The notes below the pieces were generated by a model. It was not told the origin of the DNA and ran no database searches. It saw nothing but the letters and a program-made list of their open reading frames with translations. From Anastrepha obliqua (lineage: Eukaryota; Arthropoda; Insecta; Diptera; Tephritidae): a stretch of DNA of 64,000 bases. Each line of letters opens with the position of its first letter. Within the stretch, counting starts at the first letter, position 1. Positions 1 to 8,879 of this stretch are shown piece by piece. A program made the position numbers and the translations under genes. The DNA is taken from NCBI RefSeq assembly GCF_027943255.1, contig NC_072893.1, positions 22,156,001 through 22,220,000 of the forward strand, given 5' to 3'.

Positions 1-430
1 CCTTTAAAAAGAGTCCGGTTTGGAGTACGACGCCCAGGTATAAGCGTGTTAACCGTGGTTTTCTTGAAACCATTTTTTCCGAGTTGGCGTTGGTAATTTC
101 TCAAAAAGTACTGAACCGATTGATTTGAATTTTTAATATGTTATTGAGTCGCGGATAGCAGAATTATAATTTTATAATATAATCAATTTTTCTAGTTTTT
201 TTAAGAGCGAGAACGTGAAAAATTCCCTTTTTTTTTGTTTTTTAAATAAACAGATAAAATATCTAGAAAATTTTTTTTGTTTTTGTAAATCATATGTAAA
301 ACATATCTCCTGATGAATAATCGACCGATTTTGTGTTTTTTTTTTCAGACCTACCTAAGCAGCCCGATCAGTTGCGCCAGTGGCATTTGTTACGTCAGGG
401 GAAGCAATTTTTTTTTATTATTGTCATTGA
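1..430. mobile_element. Partial TTAA-type MITE copy, cut by window start
   Basis: The stretch has the same layout as the better copies at 18666, 29713 and 60813: a run like 'ctcaaaaa', then a sentence-like AT-rich core with 'aaccgattgattt' after an 'agttggcgtt' motif, then T-rich sequence and a short GC-richer end near 345-410. No TTAA terminus is visible because the left end lies outside the window and the right end is not recognisable. It codes for nothing. Assignment rests on motif order, so it is tentative. Confidence 0.3.
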
Positions 431-1389
431 AAAAAATATTTTTTTTTTTTGTAAATAAAGAATTGATCTAATGAATAAAAACGATTTTCAATTGACACCG
501 ATTGTTTTTCTTCAATTTTCAATGCTTTCAATTTTCACGTCTCTAGACCAGAAAGGTGCCTTAAAAGATATATTTTATCTATTTCATTATTAAATTTCAA
601 ATAAAAAAAAATCAATTATCAATTTCAGCCTGAAAATTCTCCATAATAGAATTTACTATTTTTTTTTTTACTAAAATCTTTATTTAAAAGATATATTTTA
701 TTTCATTCCTATATTTCAAAAAACAAAAAAAAAGCAAAAAAAAGGGATGATTCCATTATCAATTTCAGCCTCAAATTCAGCATAAGAGAATTTACTAATT
801 TTTTTTACTAAAACATGTATTTAATAAATATTAACGTTCATATTAAAAAATGAAAGCCCTTTCAGTCTTTCTTACTCTGCCATATTTTTGGAAATTATAT
901 TTTTGTAAAACTCCATTTTAAGTTAATTTCAAAATTACAGCCTTTTATCTGGTATTTTTGTGTACATTTTTTAGAAGATTTATGGAAAACTTATTAATAT
1001 TAAAATCTTATATTACTAATTGTATTTTTATTGGTTGCTTATATTTTAGTTGCCAAATGTTGCTTGATTTTCTATGCATTTTTGTCTAGTTTGTAAAGTA
1101 ATTTGTACTGTAGATTATTAAAAAAAAAAACACAAATAAATAAAAAAATTAAAAAAAAAATTATTTTGGGAAATTGTTGTAAGTTTTCGACTGCATTTTC
1201 AGATTCCGCCAGCCTTATTTTGACTTTCAGCTTTTATATTTCGCACTTTGTATCTTTGGATGTTTATGGAAAGCTCCTCCGGTTTCATTTCTATAGGTTC
1301 TGCGTTTTTTGAAACGACGCACATAAGCAAATACGAAAGGCTGTGTTTAGTTATAAATATCTCAAACTATTACTAGAAAATATAAATGC
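431..1389. other. AT-rich spacer, no gene seen
   Basis: Only A/T runs are visible. The phrase 'aattatcaatttcagcctgaaa' occurs near 611 and again near 755, so there is a weak internal duplication of about 145 bp. The only open frame of any length here (1103-1312) is a lysine/phenylalanine run produced by homopolymers and is not credible. Confidence 0.6.
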
Positions 1390-1470
1390 AAAAACGCTAA
1401 AACAATGGAACAATATCAAGACACACACAGCACAAACTGAAGGCGAAGCTCAGCCACAAATCTAGGAAAG
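1390..1470 (+). repeat. 3' fragment of tRNA-derived SINE
   Basis: The string 'ggaacaatatcaagacacacacagcacaaa...gaagctcagcc' matches the 3' part of the SINE seen in full at 17196 and 32570 (ggaacaacatcaagacgcacaccacaaat...gagctcggcc). The tRNA head is absent, so this is a truncated, diverged copy. Confidence 0.4.
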
Positions 1471-1699
1471 AATAAAAATGGGAAATACAAAATCGAAGCG
1501 TACAACCAAATCGGCCGAAGCAACAATTTTCATTGAAGTCTTGAGTCAGCAGGTATAATTATTTATTAATTAATTATCCAATTATTTTTTCGAATAATTT
1601 TTTTTTTAATGGAAAAAAAACGATGTTGAGTGTTTTAAATCTTTATGTTGACCTTTATTAAAATTAATTTTCTCGAGTAGCGATGGGGAGTCAAGAGCC

Positions 1700-2040
1700 C
1701 CACTTATCAAATCGAAAACGAAATTGAGGCAAAGAATAGTCTTTCTAATATCCAGTGTTTGTTTAGATGAATGAGCAAGCGACGACTTTTATATAATGGA
1801 ATTGGATCAGTGAAATGCAAAGAGCCCAAAGCATAACGCATAAAGAATTTCTGGACACGTTCAAGTTACTAATATGACAAGCATAAGATGGTCTCCAAAT
1901 AAGGAGCCTCTAGCTTCGAATGCACCAGAAAGGTATACTCGTATAACTGCTTTAGAGTAGATATATGAATCAACAAAGTCCGAACTAAAACGTCGAATAA
2001 AAGCCAGTGCAGAATATGAACTTTGCAGTGGTGTAATTTA
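1700..2040 (-). pseudogene. Jockey-like LINE reverse transcriptase, C-terminal scrap
   Basis: Read on the minus strand in mixed frames, the segment gives LAFIRRFSSDF and then RYALGSLHFTDPIPLY. The copy near 29180-29400 gives AFYWRFPFDF and FALRSLNFTDPIPLY at the matching places. This is the thumb/C-terminal region downstream of the reverse transcriptase in Jockey-clade non-LTR elements. Stops and frameshifts are frequent and both ends are lost. I infer an old fragment of the same family as the composite at 27890-31700. Confidence 0.5.
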
Positions 2041-2189
2041 AAAGTTTTCGAAAAGAGAATTTAGAGTCAAATATTATTATTATTTATTAAAACATAGTAT
2101 AAAATACAATGCTTAATGTCTAAAAATAGGGTACAAGCAGCTTAGGCCATCGACTCTAGTCAAATACTAAATTATATTCAAATAAAAAC

Positions 2190-2612
2190 ATTTTGACGTG
2201 ATAACGTCTTATAATTCGATTTAACAGGCTGCACGCACGAAAAAATGTGTCGTTACCTTGCTCATTAGTGTTACCTTGCTCATTGCCGTTACCTTGCTCA
2301 TATGTCGTTACCTTGCTCATTGCCGTTACCTTGCTCATATGTCGTTACCTTGCTCATTGCCGTTACCTTGAATGAACTGCAAGCGAAAGCGCGGAACGAA
2401 CGACAAAGCAAACGAACGGCAACGTTCGACATCTTGCTCTCTCCTACTTAAGTGAGCGTATATGTGTATGTATATGCGCATATGTACATATATAAATTCA
2501 CTTATTTGTATTTGCATATGCCTTCTTATTGATTATTATTAATTTGATTTACTTGAAGAATTTAAAATAAAACCAAGTTTGTTAATAATACCTGTTGTTT
2601 TAATGGTATTAT
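2190..2612 (+). mobile_element. Palindrome-ended repeat element, copy A
   Basis: It begins with TTTTGACGTGATAACGTC, which holds the palindrome GACGT-GATA-ACGTC, followed by 'ttataattcgatttaacaggctgcacgcacgaaaaaatgtgtcgtt'. The same start recurs at 2616. It contains an 18-19 bp tandem array, then a GC-richer section with 'aacgaacgacaaagcaaacgaacgg', and ends against copy B. There is no coding capacity; the two minus-strand open frames come from the tandem array. It resembles a foldback or Helitron-like non-autonomous element, but I cannot assign a superfamily. Confidence 0.45.
2247..2371 (+). repeat. 18-19 bp minisatellite (GTTACCTTGCTCAT)
   Basis: About seven units share GTTACCTTGCTCAT, with spacers alternating between 'tgcc' and 'atgtc'. 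The alternation suggests duplication of a two-unit block. The array lies inside copy A, and one or two units are also present in copy B at 2670-2710. Confidence 0.85.
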
Positions 2613-2615
2613 TAT

Positions 2616-3073
2616 TTTTTGACGTGATAACGTCTTATAATTCTATGTAGCCAGCTGCACGCACCAAAAAATGCGTCGTTATATTGCTCATGCGTCGTTA
2701 CCTTGCTTGAACAGCATGTTATGTTATGTTATGATATGTTATGATATGTTATGTTATGTTATGTTATGTTATGTTATGTTATGTTATGTTATGTTATGTT
2801 ATGTTATGTTATGTTATGTTATGTTATGTTATGTTATGTTATGTTATGCTATGTTATGTTATGTTATGTTATGTATGTTATGTTATGTTATGTTATGTTA
2901 TGTTATATTATGTTATGTTATGTTATGTTATGTTAAAGTATATTATGTTATGTTAATGTTGACTCATTCTCTATATCCATACAAAATATCTATCAAACAA
3001 ATAAAATTAAAATTTTCTTTTGAAAAATGCAACCATTCAATTAGTATTTTCTTATGACGTTATCACGTTAAAC
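2616..3073 (+). mobile_element. Palindrome-ended repeat element, copy B
   Basis: The left end TTTTGACGTGATAACGTC (2616) and the right end near 3053 (ATGACGTTATCACGTTAAA) are imperfect inverted repeats of each other, so both termini are visible. The head 'ttataattc..agctgcacgcacc.aaaaatg.gtcgtta' is shared with copy A. The middle is a long TATGT array rather than the GC-richer section of copy A. No transposase is present. The two copies abut head to tail. Confidence 0.5.
2715..2960 (+). repeat. (TATGT)n pentanucleotide microsatellite
   Basis: Roughly 48 units of TATGT/ATGTT run with few interruptions. The apparent open frames here (tyrosine-valine-methionine-leucine-cysteine repeats in all three frames) are a by-product of a 5-bp unit that contains no stop codon. 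Confidence 0.95.
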
Positions 3074-3622
3074 TATCGTCAGTAAACCGACTTTACAGAC
3101 AACCTCTTTCTTGTGGGAAGCCTTTCCCATTTATTTCTTTTCTTTTTACTTTTCCGTTAATTTGATTATTTTTTCTTAATTATAAATATCTTTTGCTTAA
3201 ATATCTGCACACAGTATGACAAACATATTTATTAACATGTCACGCATGCATATAAAAGCAAAAATTATCTCGAGGCTCATAAACCATTTGGCAACTTTTC
3301 AACTCTTTTGAATTCAGGTTGCATTATAAAACAAATAAACGTACTAATCTAGTTTTATCTACTAGCAGGTGCTAAACATGCGCATGCATGCCGGAATTAA
3401 CATGGACAACTTAATATGTATAGTGACTAACAAAAGTGTTCATGAATATTCACACTTTCTTTCTTTTTTTTTTTGTTTTGAAACAATAGTAGTAATAATA
3501 AATACAATGATCCCAAAAACAAAAAAAATTATTTGTAACATATGGGCTGACAAAGTCCCGGGCCTAGCACATAGATGGCACTAGTTTTATTGCATTCACC
3601 TCTTTTTCAGTTAGTTGTAATC
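3074..3622. other. Spacer, no gene seen
   Basis: AT-rich sequence with no repeat or reading frame that I recognise. The open frame at 3369-3584 has no recognisable domain and ends inside a transition to the next MITE. Confidence 0.55.
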
Positions 3623-4370
3623 TTAAGGGGACAGATACCTGTAAAATTTCGAAAAAAAATTTATTTTTTTCATAAAATGTTAAAATAATCCTTTAAGAAT
3701 ATGTCAAACAATTTTTAGAACGTAAATTTAAGTATTTCTTATATTATAGATCGTCAACCGTGACGACTCTATTCTTTGCGTTCGAGCGTTGGGAGAGGTA
3801 TAGTTACGTTGCCGACTTTAGACGCCTTTTTCTCAAAACTATATTTTTCGAATTGGCGTACACGATAACTCGAAAGTTATTAACCGATCTCCCTGAAACT
3901 TTGCACACATATTTTTTATGATATTACTTTCTATGTGGTTCAAGTTTTCGAAAATTTTTCAAAAAAATTATTTTTTCGAAGCAAAAATAGTAGGAAAATT
4001 CGCCTCAAAATACATTTTGTTTAAGCATTTTATTCTGCGATTTTTTTTCATTTTTGTTTAATTCATATAGAAATTATGACATTAAAAACAAAAAAATTGT
4101 TGGTTTTTTGTATTCAGGTCACTGACGCCGATGCTACAATGCCCGTCGATTGAGAAGCCCCGCTGCGACCTTCCTGGAAGAATTGAGTGTACATCCGCCA
4201 TTTTAAATGATTAAAAAAAAAAAAAAAATGTATATTATTTTAATGTATAAATAAACTGTATGCCAATTTTGAAAACAATATATTGACTTCTTCATTTTAA
4301 ATAATTTTAATGAAAATCAGAGAAAATATGGCCGTTTAGGTAAGGTATCTGGTAAGGTAAGGACAGCTGT
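3623..4370 (+). mobile_element. TTAA-type MITE (TTAAGGGG family), right end eroded
   Basis: The left terminus is TTAAGGGGACAGATACCTGT. Internal motifs follow the family order: 'gccgactttagacgcctttttctcaaaact', 'aattggcgtacacgataactcgaaa', 'accgatctccctgaaactttgcacac', and a short GC-rich part near 4120-4200. Near 4341 the string AGGTATCTG matches the expected inverted right end for nine bases and then departs, so the right terminus is probably mutated. It is non-coding. Confidence 0.55.
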
Positions 4371-4394
4371 TGATGTTCTATTCATTAGTTCGTG

Positions 4395-4560
4395 CTAGTT
4401 ATTGTGCTAAGATTGAGGATACTTTCGAATTTCGTGTTTTAATTTTACACTGCTTATTGATGGGGAAAAATACCGTTCAAGCGGTTGTTGTTCCATCAGG
4501 ACAACAATAAAACAATGGTTTGCTGACTACAAACGATTTGATTTTTGACAAGTTTTTCTG
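4395..4560 (+). pseudogene. Mariner-like transposase N-terminal scrap
   Basis: Plus-strand frames give RVLILHCLLMGKNTVQA and, after a frameshift, KQWFADYKRF. 'MGKNTV.A....W...F' is the helix-turn-helix region of mariner-type transposases. No catalytic region or terminal repeat follows, so this is a short relic, and the assignment is by motif only. Confidence 0.35.
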
Positions 4561-5398
4561 CTGTTGGTTTTGGGTGTTTTCTTTTCCGAAAAAAGAATCT
4601 CAAATGGTTTTTTATGTACTTCAAACAAAAACAACAAAGTTCAGTGATCTATAAAACCGCATGCCTGAAATTTTTCTGAAATTCTGAGTTGAAAGTTTGA
4701 AAATTTGATGAAAATTTGCCGAATTCTTACAATTTTTATACAAAGTTTTAAGCATTGCTCTAAATGGTAGTACAACAACTATATTTTTTATGAAAAAAAT
4801 AACTGAAATTACAAAATAAATGAATAAATAGTGAAAACTTAGCAATATGTGGTGTACACTTTATTTTTTTGCTGACTGTACACATCTTCATTTAAATAAT
4901 GCAAACAAAAACTTGTGACCTTAGCAAATTTGTTGCCTCTCCACATTTTGAATTAAAAATAAATGCATTTATCTTAAACTATAATAGTTTTTATGATGCG
5001 TTTAGTGAGCTACTGTAGCCACTGATTGAGCGCCAGAGTACCATACAAGCTCTCTCTCCTCTCTCTCTCTCTTCTACGCTGAACAAAATTTTATTAGCTC
5101 ATGCTGCATACACTCTAACAGTACATATGTGTGTGTGTCTATTGTTTACGTTGGAGATAAATGTTGTTATTGGAGATAAATGTTGCCAATGGGTGCAAAT
5201 TAAATGACGATTATCAGATTTGTTTATTCGTTTTTCCTTTGTGATATCACGGGAGTATTTGTATATTCATATCAGATCAAAATTTTATCCATTTTGAATG
5301 TCAGTTGCAAGTGATACAGGGTAACCTGTCGGAGCTAGAAACGCAAGGGATCAGCATTTTTTTCTTTTTTTTGCTTTAGATTTCTGGACAGGTTAATA
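4561..5398. other. Spacer with CT-rich tract and short duplication
   Basis: A CT-rich tract sits at about 5053-5082. 'ttggagataaatgttg' is repeated side by side at about 5150-5187. The minus-strand open frame at 4621-4845 has no recognisable domain. I see no gene. Confidence 0.5.
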
Positions 5399-6368
5399 TC
5401 AGGTCAGTCCATAAGTTCGTGCGTTTTTTAAAGGTGGTTTGAAAATTAATAATGTTTGCCTTGCGTTATGAGGTCTTGCGTTGTCGTGGTGAAACAAAAC
5501 TTTGCGTCTATTCACTAAAGACGGTAGATTTTTGTTAAGTGCCTCATTCAGGTTTGATAGCTGATGGGAATAATAATCAGCAGTTGTCGTCTGGTTTGGT
5601 TCCAGAAGTTCATAATAAACAATACCGGCCATATCCCACCAAATAGACAGGAGAATCTTCTTGAGGTGAAGGCCGTCTCTAGGGGTCGGTTCTGGTGTTT
5701 CATCTTTATCTAACCATTCGCGTTTGCGAAAAGGATTACTGTAAAGGACTCATTTTTCATCACCAGTAACGATACGGTTCAAAAAACTTTCATTTTCAAC
5801 CCGTTGCAGCAGCTGAGAACACACATTCACTCTCTGCTGAAGATTGGCGACGGAAAGTCTATGCGGAACCCTTTTTCTCAGTTTTGAAACCTTTTCCAAC
5901 TGCACCAGGTACCTGTGAACTGTTCCATGCGATGAATTTAACCTCTGAGCTGTCAAATTTGGCTCAGCTTCCACGAGTTCAAGCAAGGCGTCGGAGTTAA
6001 AGACTTCAGGACGTCCAGCGCGCGGGGCATCCTCCATCCTTTGGAATTTTGGAAACCACTTTTGCGCAGTCCTTACACTCACGGCATCCTCTCCGTGAAC
6101 AGTGTTTATTTCTGCAGCAGCAGTTGTTGCATTTTTACCACTTTTATACAAAAATACAAAATATGCCTCTTATACGCGTTCGAAGATTCCATTTTATTTT
6201 TCAACAACACGTGCTTCGATCCGCGATTAAAATCACTGGTTGAATGCACAATATATCAAAGAAAATATAAATAGTTCCGTTATATTCCGCGAATAATTTT
6301 TTGTATGCAAAAATCGTACAAAAGTGAAATTATGGGTAAAATACGCACGAACTTATGGACTGACCTGA
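5399..6368 (-). mobile_element. Mariner element, C-terminal deletion derivative
   Basis: Perfect inverted termini of about 26 bp begin TCAGGTCAGTCCATAAGTTC on both sides and are flanked by TA duplications (5397-5398 and 6369-6370), as expected of Tc1/mariner transposition. At 970 bp it is shorter than the usual mariner length of about 1.3 kb. The loss is at the 3' end of the transposase, which runs straight into the terminal repeat soon after the second catalytic residue. The perfect termini suggest fairly recent mobilisation in trans. Confidence 0.9.
5402..6192 (-). pseudogene. Mariner transposase, truncated
   Basis: Mariner transposases cut and paste their own element using a D,D34D active site. 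The start is likely the ATG at 6192 (MESSNAYKRH); the long frame from 6151 (MYKSGKNATTAAAE) is reached after a frameshift. The N-terminal helix-turn-helix region contains RTAQKW and EDAPRAGRP. The first catalytic motif is IVTGDEK, where the following tryptophan codon has become TGA. The frame reopens to YYSHQL and the second catalytic motif LFHHDNARPH. The usual SPDLAP.D third motif is missing. It cannot be active; the subfamily is not assigned. Confidence 0.9.
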
Positions 6369-7310
6369 TATTAAACCGGATTTTGTTTTTAATTTTCCAT
6401 ATTCTTATATTAAATTTCAGCTGAAAAAGCAATGTCGGGCAAACTGGTACTTGGTTCATAATTATTTTATTGCAAAGCGCAATATTGGCATGATTTACGC
6501 TTCTTCTTTCGTCCGTAATAGTTTTTCAGCTTTTTTTTACGTTTCTGACTAAAAATTTTAAGCTTAGAAAAACTGTTAAAAAAAAAAAATAAAATTAAAG
6601 CTGAGCAAAATTTTGTTGCCGTTCTACTGTCTCTTATGAGCACCGACGTTTGGCATATTTTTGTTTGGGGCTCGAAACTGTCTGTCCTGTATGAACTGTT
6701 TTATAAGGCATGGAAAAGCGTGAGAGAAAACTAAAAATCGATAAAATATTTCGGCAAAAACTCAAATTTCGCACTGCTGATAATCGCATAGTCGATTAGA
6801 TTTTATTTTATAGCTTTCACTTTAAAATTGCATTTTTTATCAATGCTCTTTTTTTTAGTTCACAATAAATATAAAAAAATTAATTCATTTACGCTACTTC
6901 TTTTTATCAGCTACTTGTCATGCACAACGGGCGTCCGCAGAACTTGTGAATTTATAACTAATTTATTATCACCCGCACAGTAAGAGATTAAAACAAAAAT
7001 GAAACGCTAGTCGTCGTCAGTTGAGCGATTTTATTCAAAATTCACGGCAATGATAAGGCGATTGTCAAAGCGCTCACGTAGATAAGTGGGAGAGGAATGT
7101 TTTTAGAGCATTTACTGTTACGCCTGAAATTGATCGCGCTTATTTGGAAATATACCCATGCGCTTATTTGGAAATATACCCATATATGTGGCAATTTATA
7201 CAAAAATATATTTTTTTTTCTTTTCCACTGCCAATTACAAGAAAAAAATATAACTTTGTTGTTATAACCGTTATTTATAACAGTATAACGGAATTAAAAC
7301 AATGCGCATG
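6369..7310. other. Spacer with 24-bp tandem duplication
   Basis: No gene is recognised. The block gcgcttatttggaaatatac plus 'ccat' is repeated exactly side by side at about 7136-7183. Confidence 0.55.
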
Positions 7311-7317
7311 AAACGCA

Positions 7318-7535
7318 AGATGATAAATAAAAACTTTTTCTCGTAGCGGTCACCGCTCAGCAGACAATGGAAAACCTCCGAGTGTATTTCTGCCATGAAA
7401 AAATTGCTCAAAAAAAAGTATCTGTCTTTGAGGGCGGCAGCGGACTGTGGGTCCCTCCATTTGTGGAAAAGCATCAAGACGCACGGCTTAGATAGGAGGA
7501 GGAGACCGGTCAAACACCCAAGAGGACCAATTATT
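7318..7535 (+). repeat. SINE fragment lacking tRNA head
   Basis: The segment follows the SINE body in order: 'tagcggtcaccgctcagcagacaatgg', 'aacctccgagtgtatttctgccatgaaaaa', 'ggtccctccatttgtggaa', 'catcaagacgcac' and 'aggaggaggag.ccggtcaaacaccca'. It is well diverged. The minus-strand open frame over 7271-7513 is only a shadow of this repeat. Confidence 0.7.
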
Positions 7536-7539
7536 ATAG

Positions 7540-7760
7540 CGGGTGTTCTTTTAAGAACTTGAGAACTTAAAATGATAAAAAAACAGACATTTTGTTGGAA
7601 TGAATTTGTATTTTTTATTATAATCTGGTAGATAATTCCATGACACTTATTTCTTGAATATGATATCCGGCATATGTCCGCCGTAGCTATGAGTTACCAT
7701 CATGTTGACTACTTTTTCCAATAAATCTAGCCTTATGGAAACTTACGTCCTTAAACTTTT
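7540..7760 (-). mobile_element. Possible Tc1/mariner (DD41D-type) 3' end
   Basis: Minus-strand frames give SYGGHMPDIIFKK followed by a stop. This resembles the GGHL.DIIF tail of the transposases at 23978-24468 and 44765-45650. The string GGGTGTTCTTTTAAGAACTT just downstream could be the terminal repeat. The other end is not found, and the sequence runs into a minisatellite. Tentative. Confidence 0.35.
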
Positions 7761-7779
7761 TTTTTTCAAAGTAAATTTC

Positions 7780-8090
7780 CAAAATGCAATTTTCAATTTC
7801 GAAAATTTAATTTTTAATTTCGAAAATGTAATTTTCAATTTCGAAATTGTAATTTTCAATTTCGAAAATGTAATTTTCAATATATCAAATGTAATTTTCA
7901 ATTTCGAAAATGTAATTTTCAATTTCGGAAATGTAATTTTCAATAATTCGAAAATGCAATTTTTAAAAATTGGAAAATGTAATTTTCCATTTCGAAAATG
8001 TAATTTTCAATTTCGAAAATGTAATTTTCAATTTCGAAAATGTAATTTCTAATTTCGAAAATATAATTTTCAATTTCGAAATTGATGTCA
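7780..8090. repeat. 21-bp minisatellite, AATTTCGAAAATGTAATTTTC
   Basis: About 14 units of a 21-bp motif run in tandem, each carrying the near-palindrome ATTTTC..GAAAAT. Because 21 is a multiple of three, the array gives open frames on both strands (repeats of NVIFNFE and KLKITFS), which are artefacts. Variant units (ttggaaa, atatcaaa) sit in the middle. Confidence 0.9.
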
Positions 8091-8239
8091 AAGAAAAATT
8101 TTTTTCATTCCAAAATTGCGTTTATTAAAAAACGATCGTGACGACAAAAGTTATTGAAATCGAATAAAAACCACAAAAACCAGGACGAATGATTTCCTTG
8201 CGTCCAACCATTTGTGAAACGAATAACTCAAGCTAAAAT

Positions 8240-8475
8240 TTAACCCTCCGTTGGGCACCGGGTATGGCCAGATTCGCTTTTTCAACTTTGGACGTGAATT
8301 TAAAATATTTCTATCACAGCTAACGACTTGAGCTTCCAGGTGGCATACTAAAATTTAATTTTCCATCGATTTAGGGATATAACTTTTTGAAAAGGATCCT
8401 CGAACAGGACGAAAGGAAGGCCAGACCCCGGTGCTCTATCGAAGGTTTTAGAAAAGGTGTCGAACTGAGGGTTAA
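8240..8475. mobile_element. Short TTAA-flanked MITE (TTAACCCTC ends)
   Basis: The left end TTAACCCTCCGTTGGGCACC and the inverted right end TTAACCCTCAGTTCGACACC match at most positions, and both carry TTAA. The 236-bp interior is non-coding. TTAA flanks are the hallmark of piggyBac-type insertion, so I infer a piggyBac-mobilised MITE. Only one clear copy is seen in the window. Confidence 0.5.
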
Positions 8476-8603
8476 TTCTTAGGGGTTAACTGCTCAAAAG
8501 CCCTTGAAGCACATCCACAATCTCTCGATATCAGCGTCATTGAAGCAAAAAAAAAACAAAATTCATAGAAATTATTTGAAAAATCGTACTGTTACAAGAT
8601 AAT

Positions 8604-8758
8604 AGACGCCTTGGCGTTACCGCGACAGTCGGTTCCGCGTAACCGGAACGACCCGGATTTATATCCGGCCAAGGACTGTGACTTCAGCAGCATTCCTCGT
8701 ATATGCACGGGGGATGTCTATGCTGCTACAACAACAACAACAACAACAGACGCCTTGG
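8604..8758 (+). repeat. CAA-tailed short retroposon with 11-bp TSD
   Basis: A body of about 133 bp (8615-8747) starts 'cgttaccgcgacagtcggttcc', carries 'cgacccggatttatatccgg', and ends in a (CAA)n tail. It is flanked by the direct repeat AGACGCCTTGG at 8604-8614 and 8748-8758. A second copy lies inverted at 62135-62262. The tail and flanking duplication are signs of reverse-transcribed insertion. I see no clear tRNA A box, so the head may come from another RNA or from a LINE 3' end. Confidence 0.75.
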
Positions 8759-8879
8759 ATTACAAAAATTGATTGAAAAGTTATGAAAAGGAGTACAAGT
8801 CGACCAGCAATTTAAATTTTATTTACTATTTCTCTTTAAATTTTATCTACTATTTACAACCAAGGCATTTTATTTTTTT

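Noticed and set aside
2247..2371. Regular repeats that could suggest a CRISPR array
   Set aside because: Spacers are 4-5 bp and themselves repeated, the context is an insect repeat, and there are no cas genes.
2671..3057. Long open frames of Y/V/M/L/C repeats
   Set aside because: Produced by the TATGT microsatellite, open in all three frames; no gene.
7702..8052. 116-codon frame with NVIFNFE repeats
   Set aside because: A 21-bp minisatellite explains it; frames are open on both strands.
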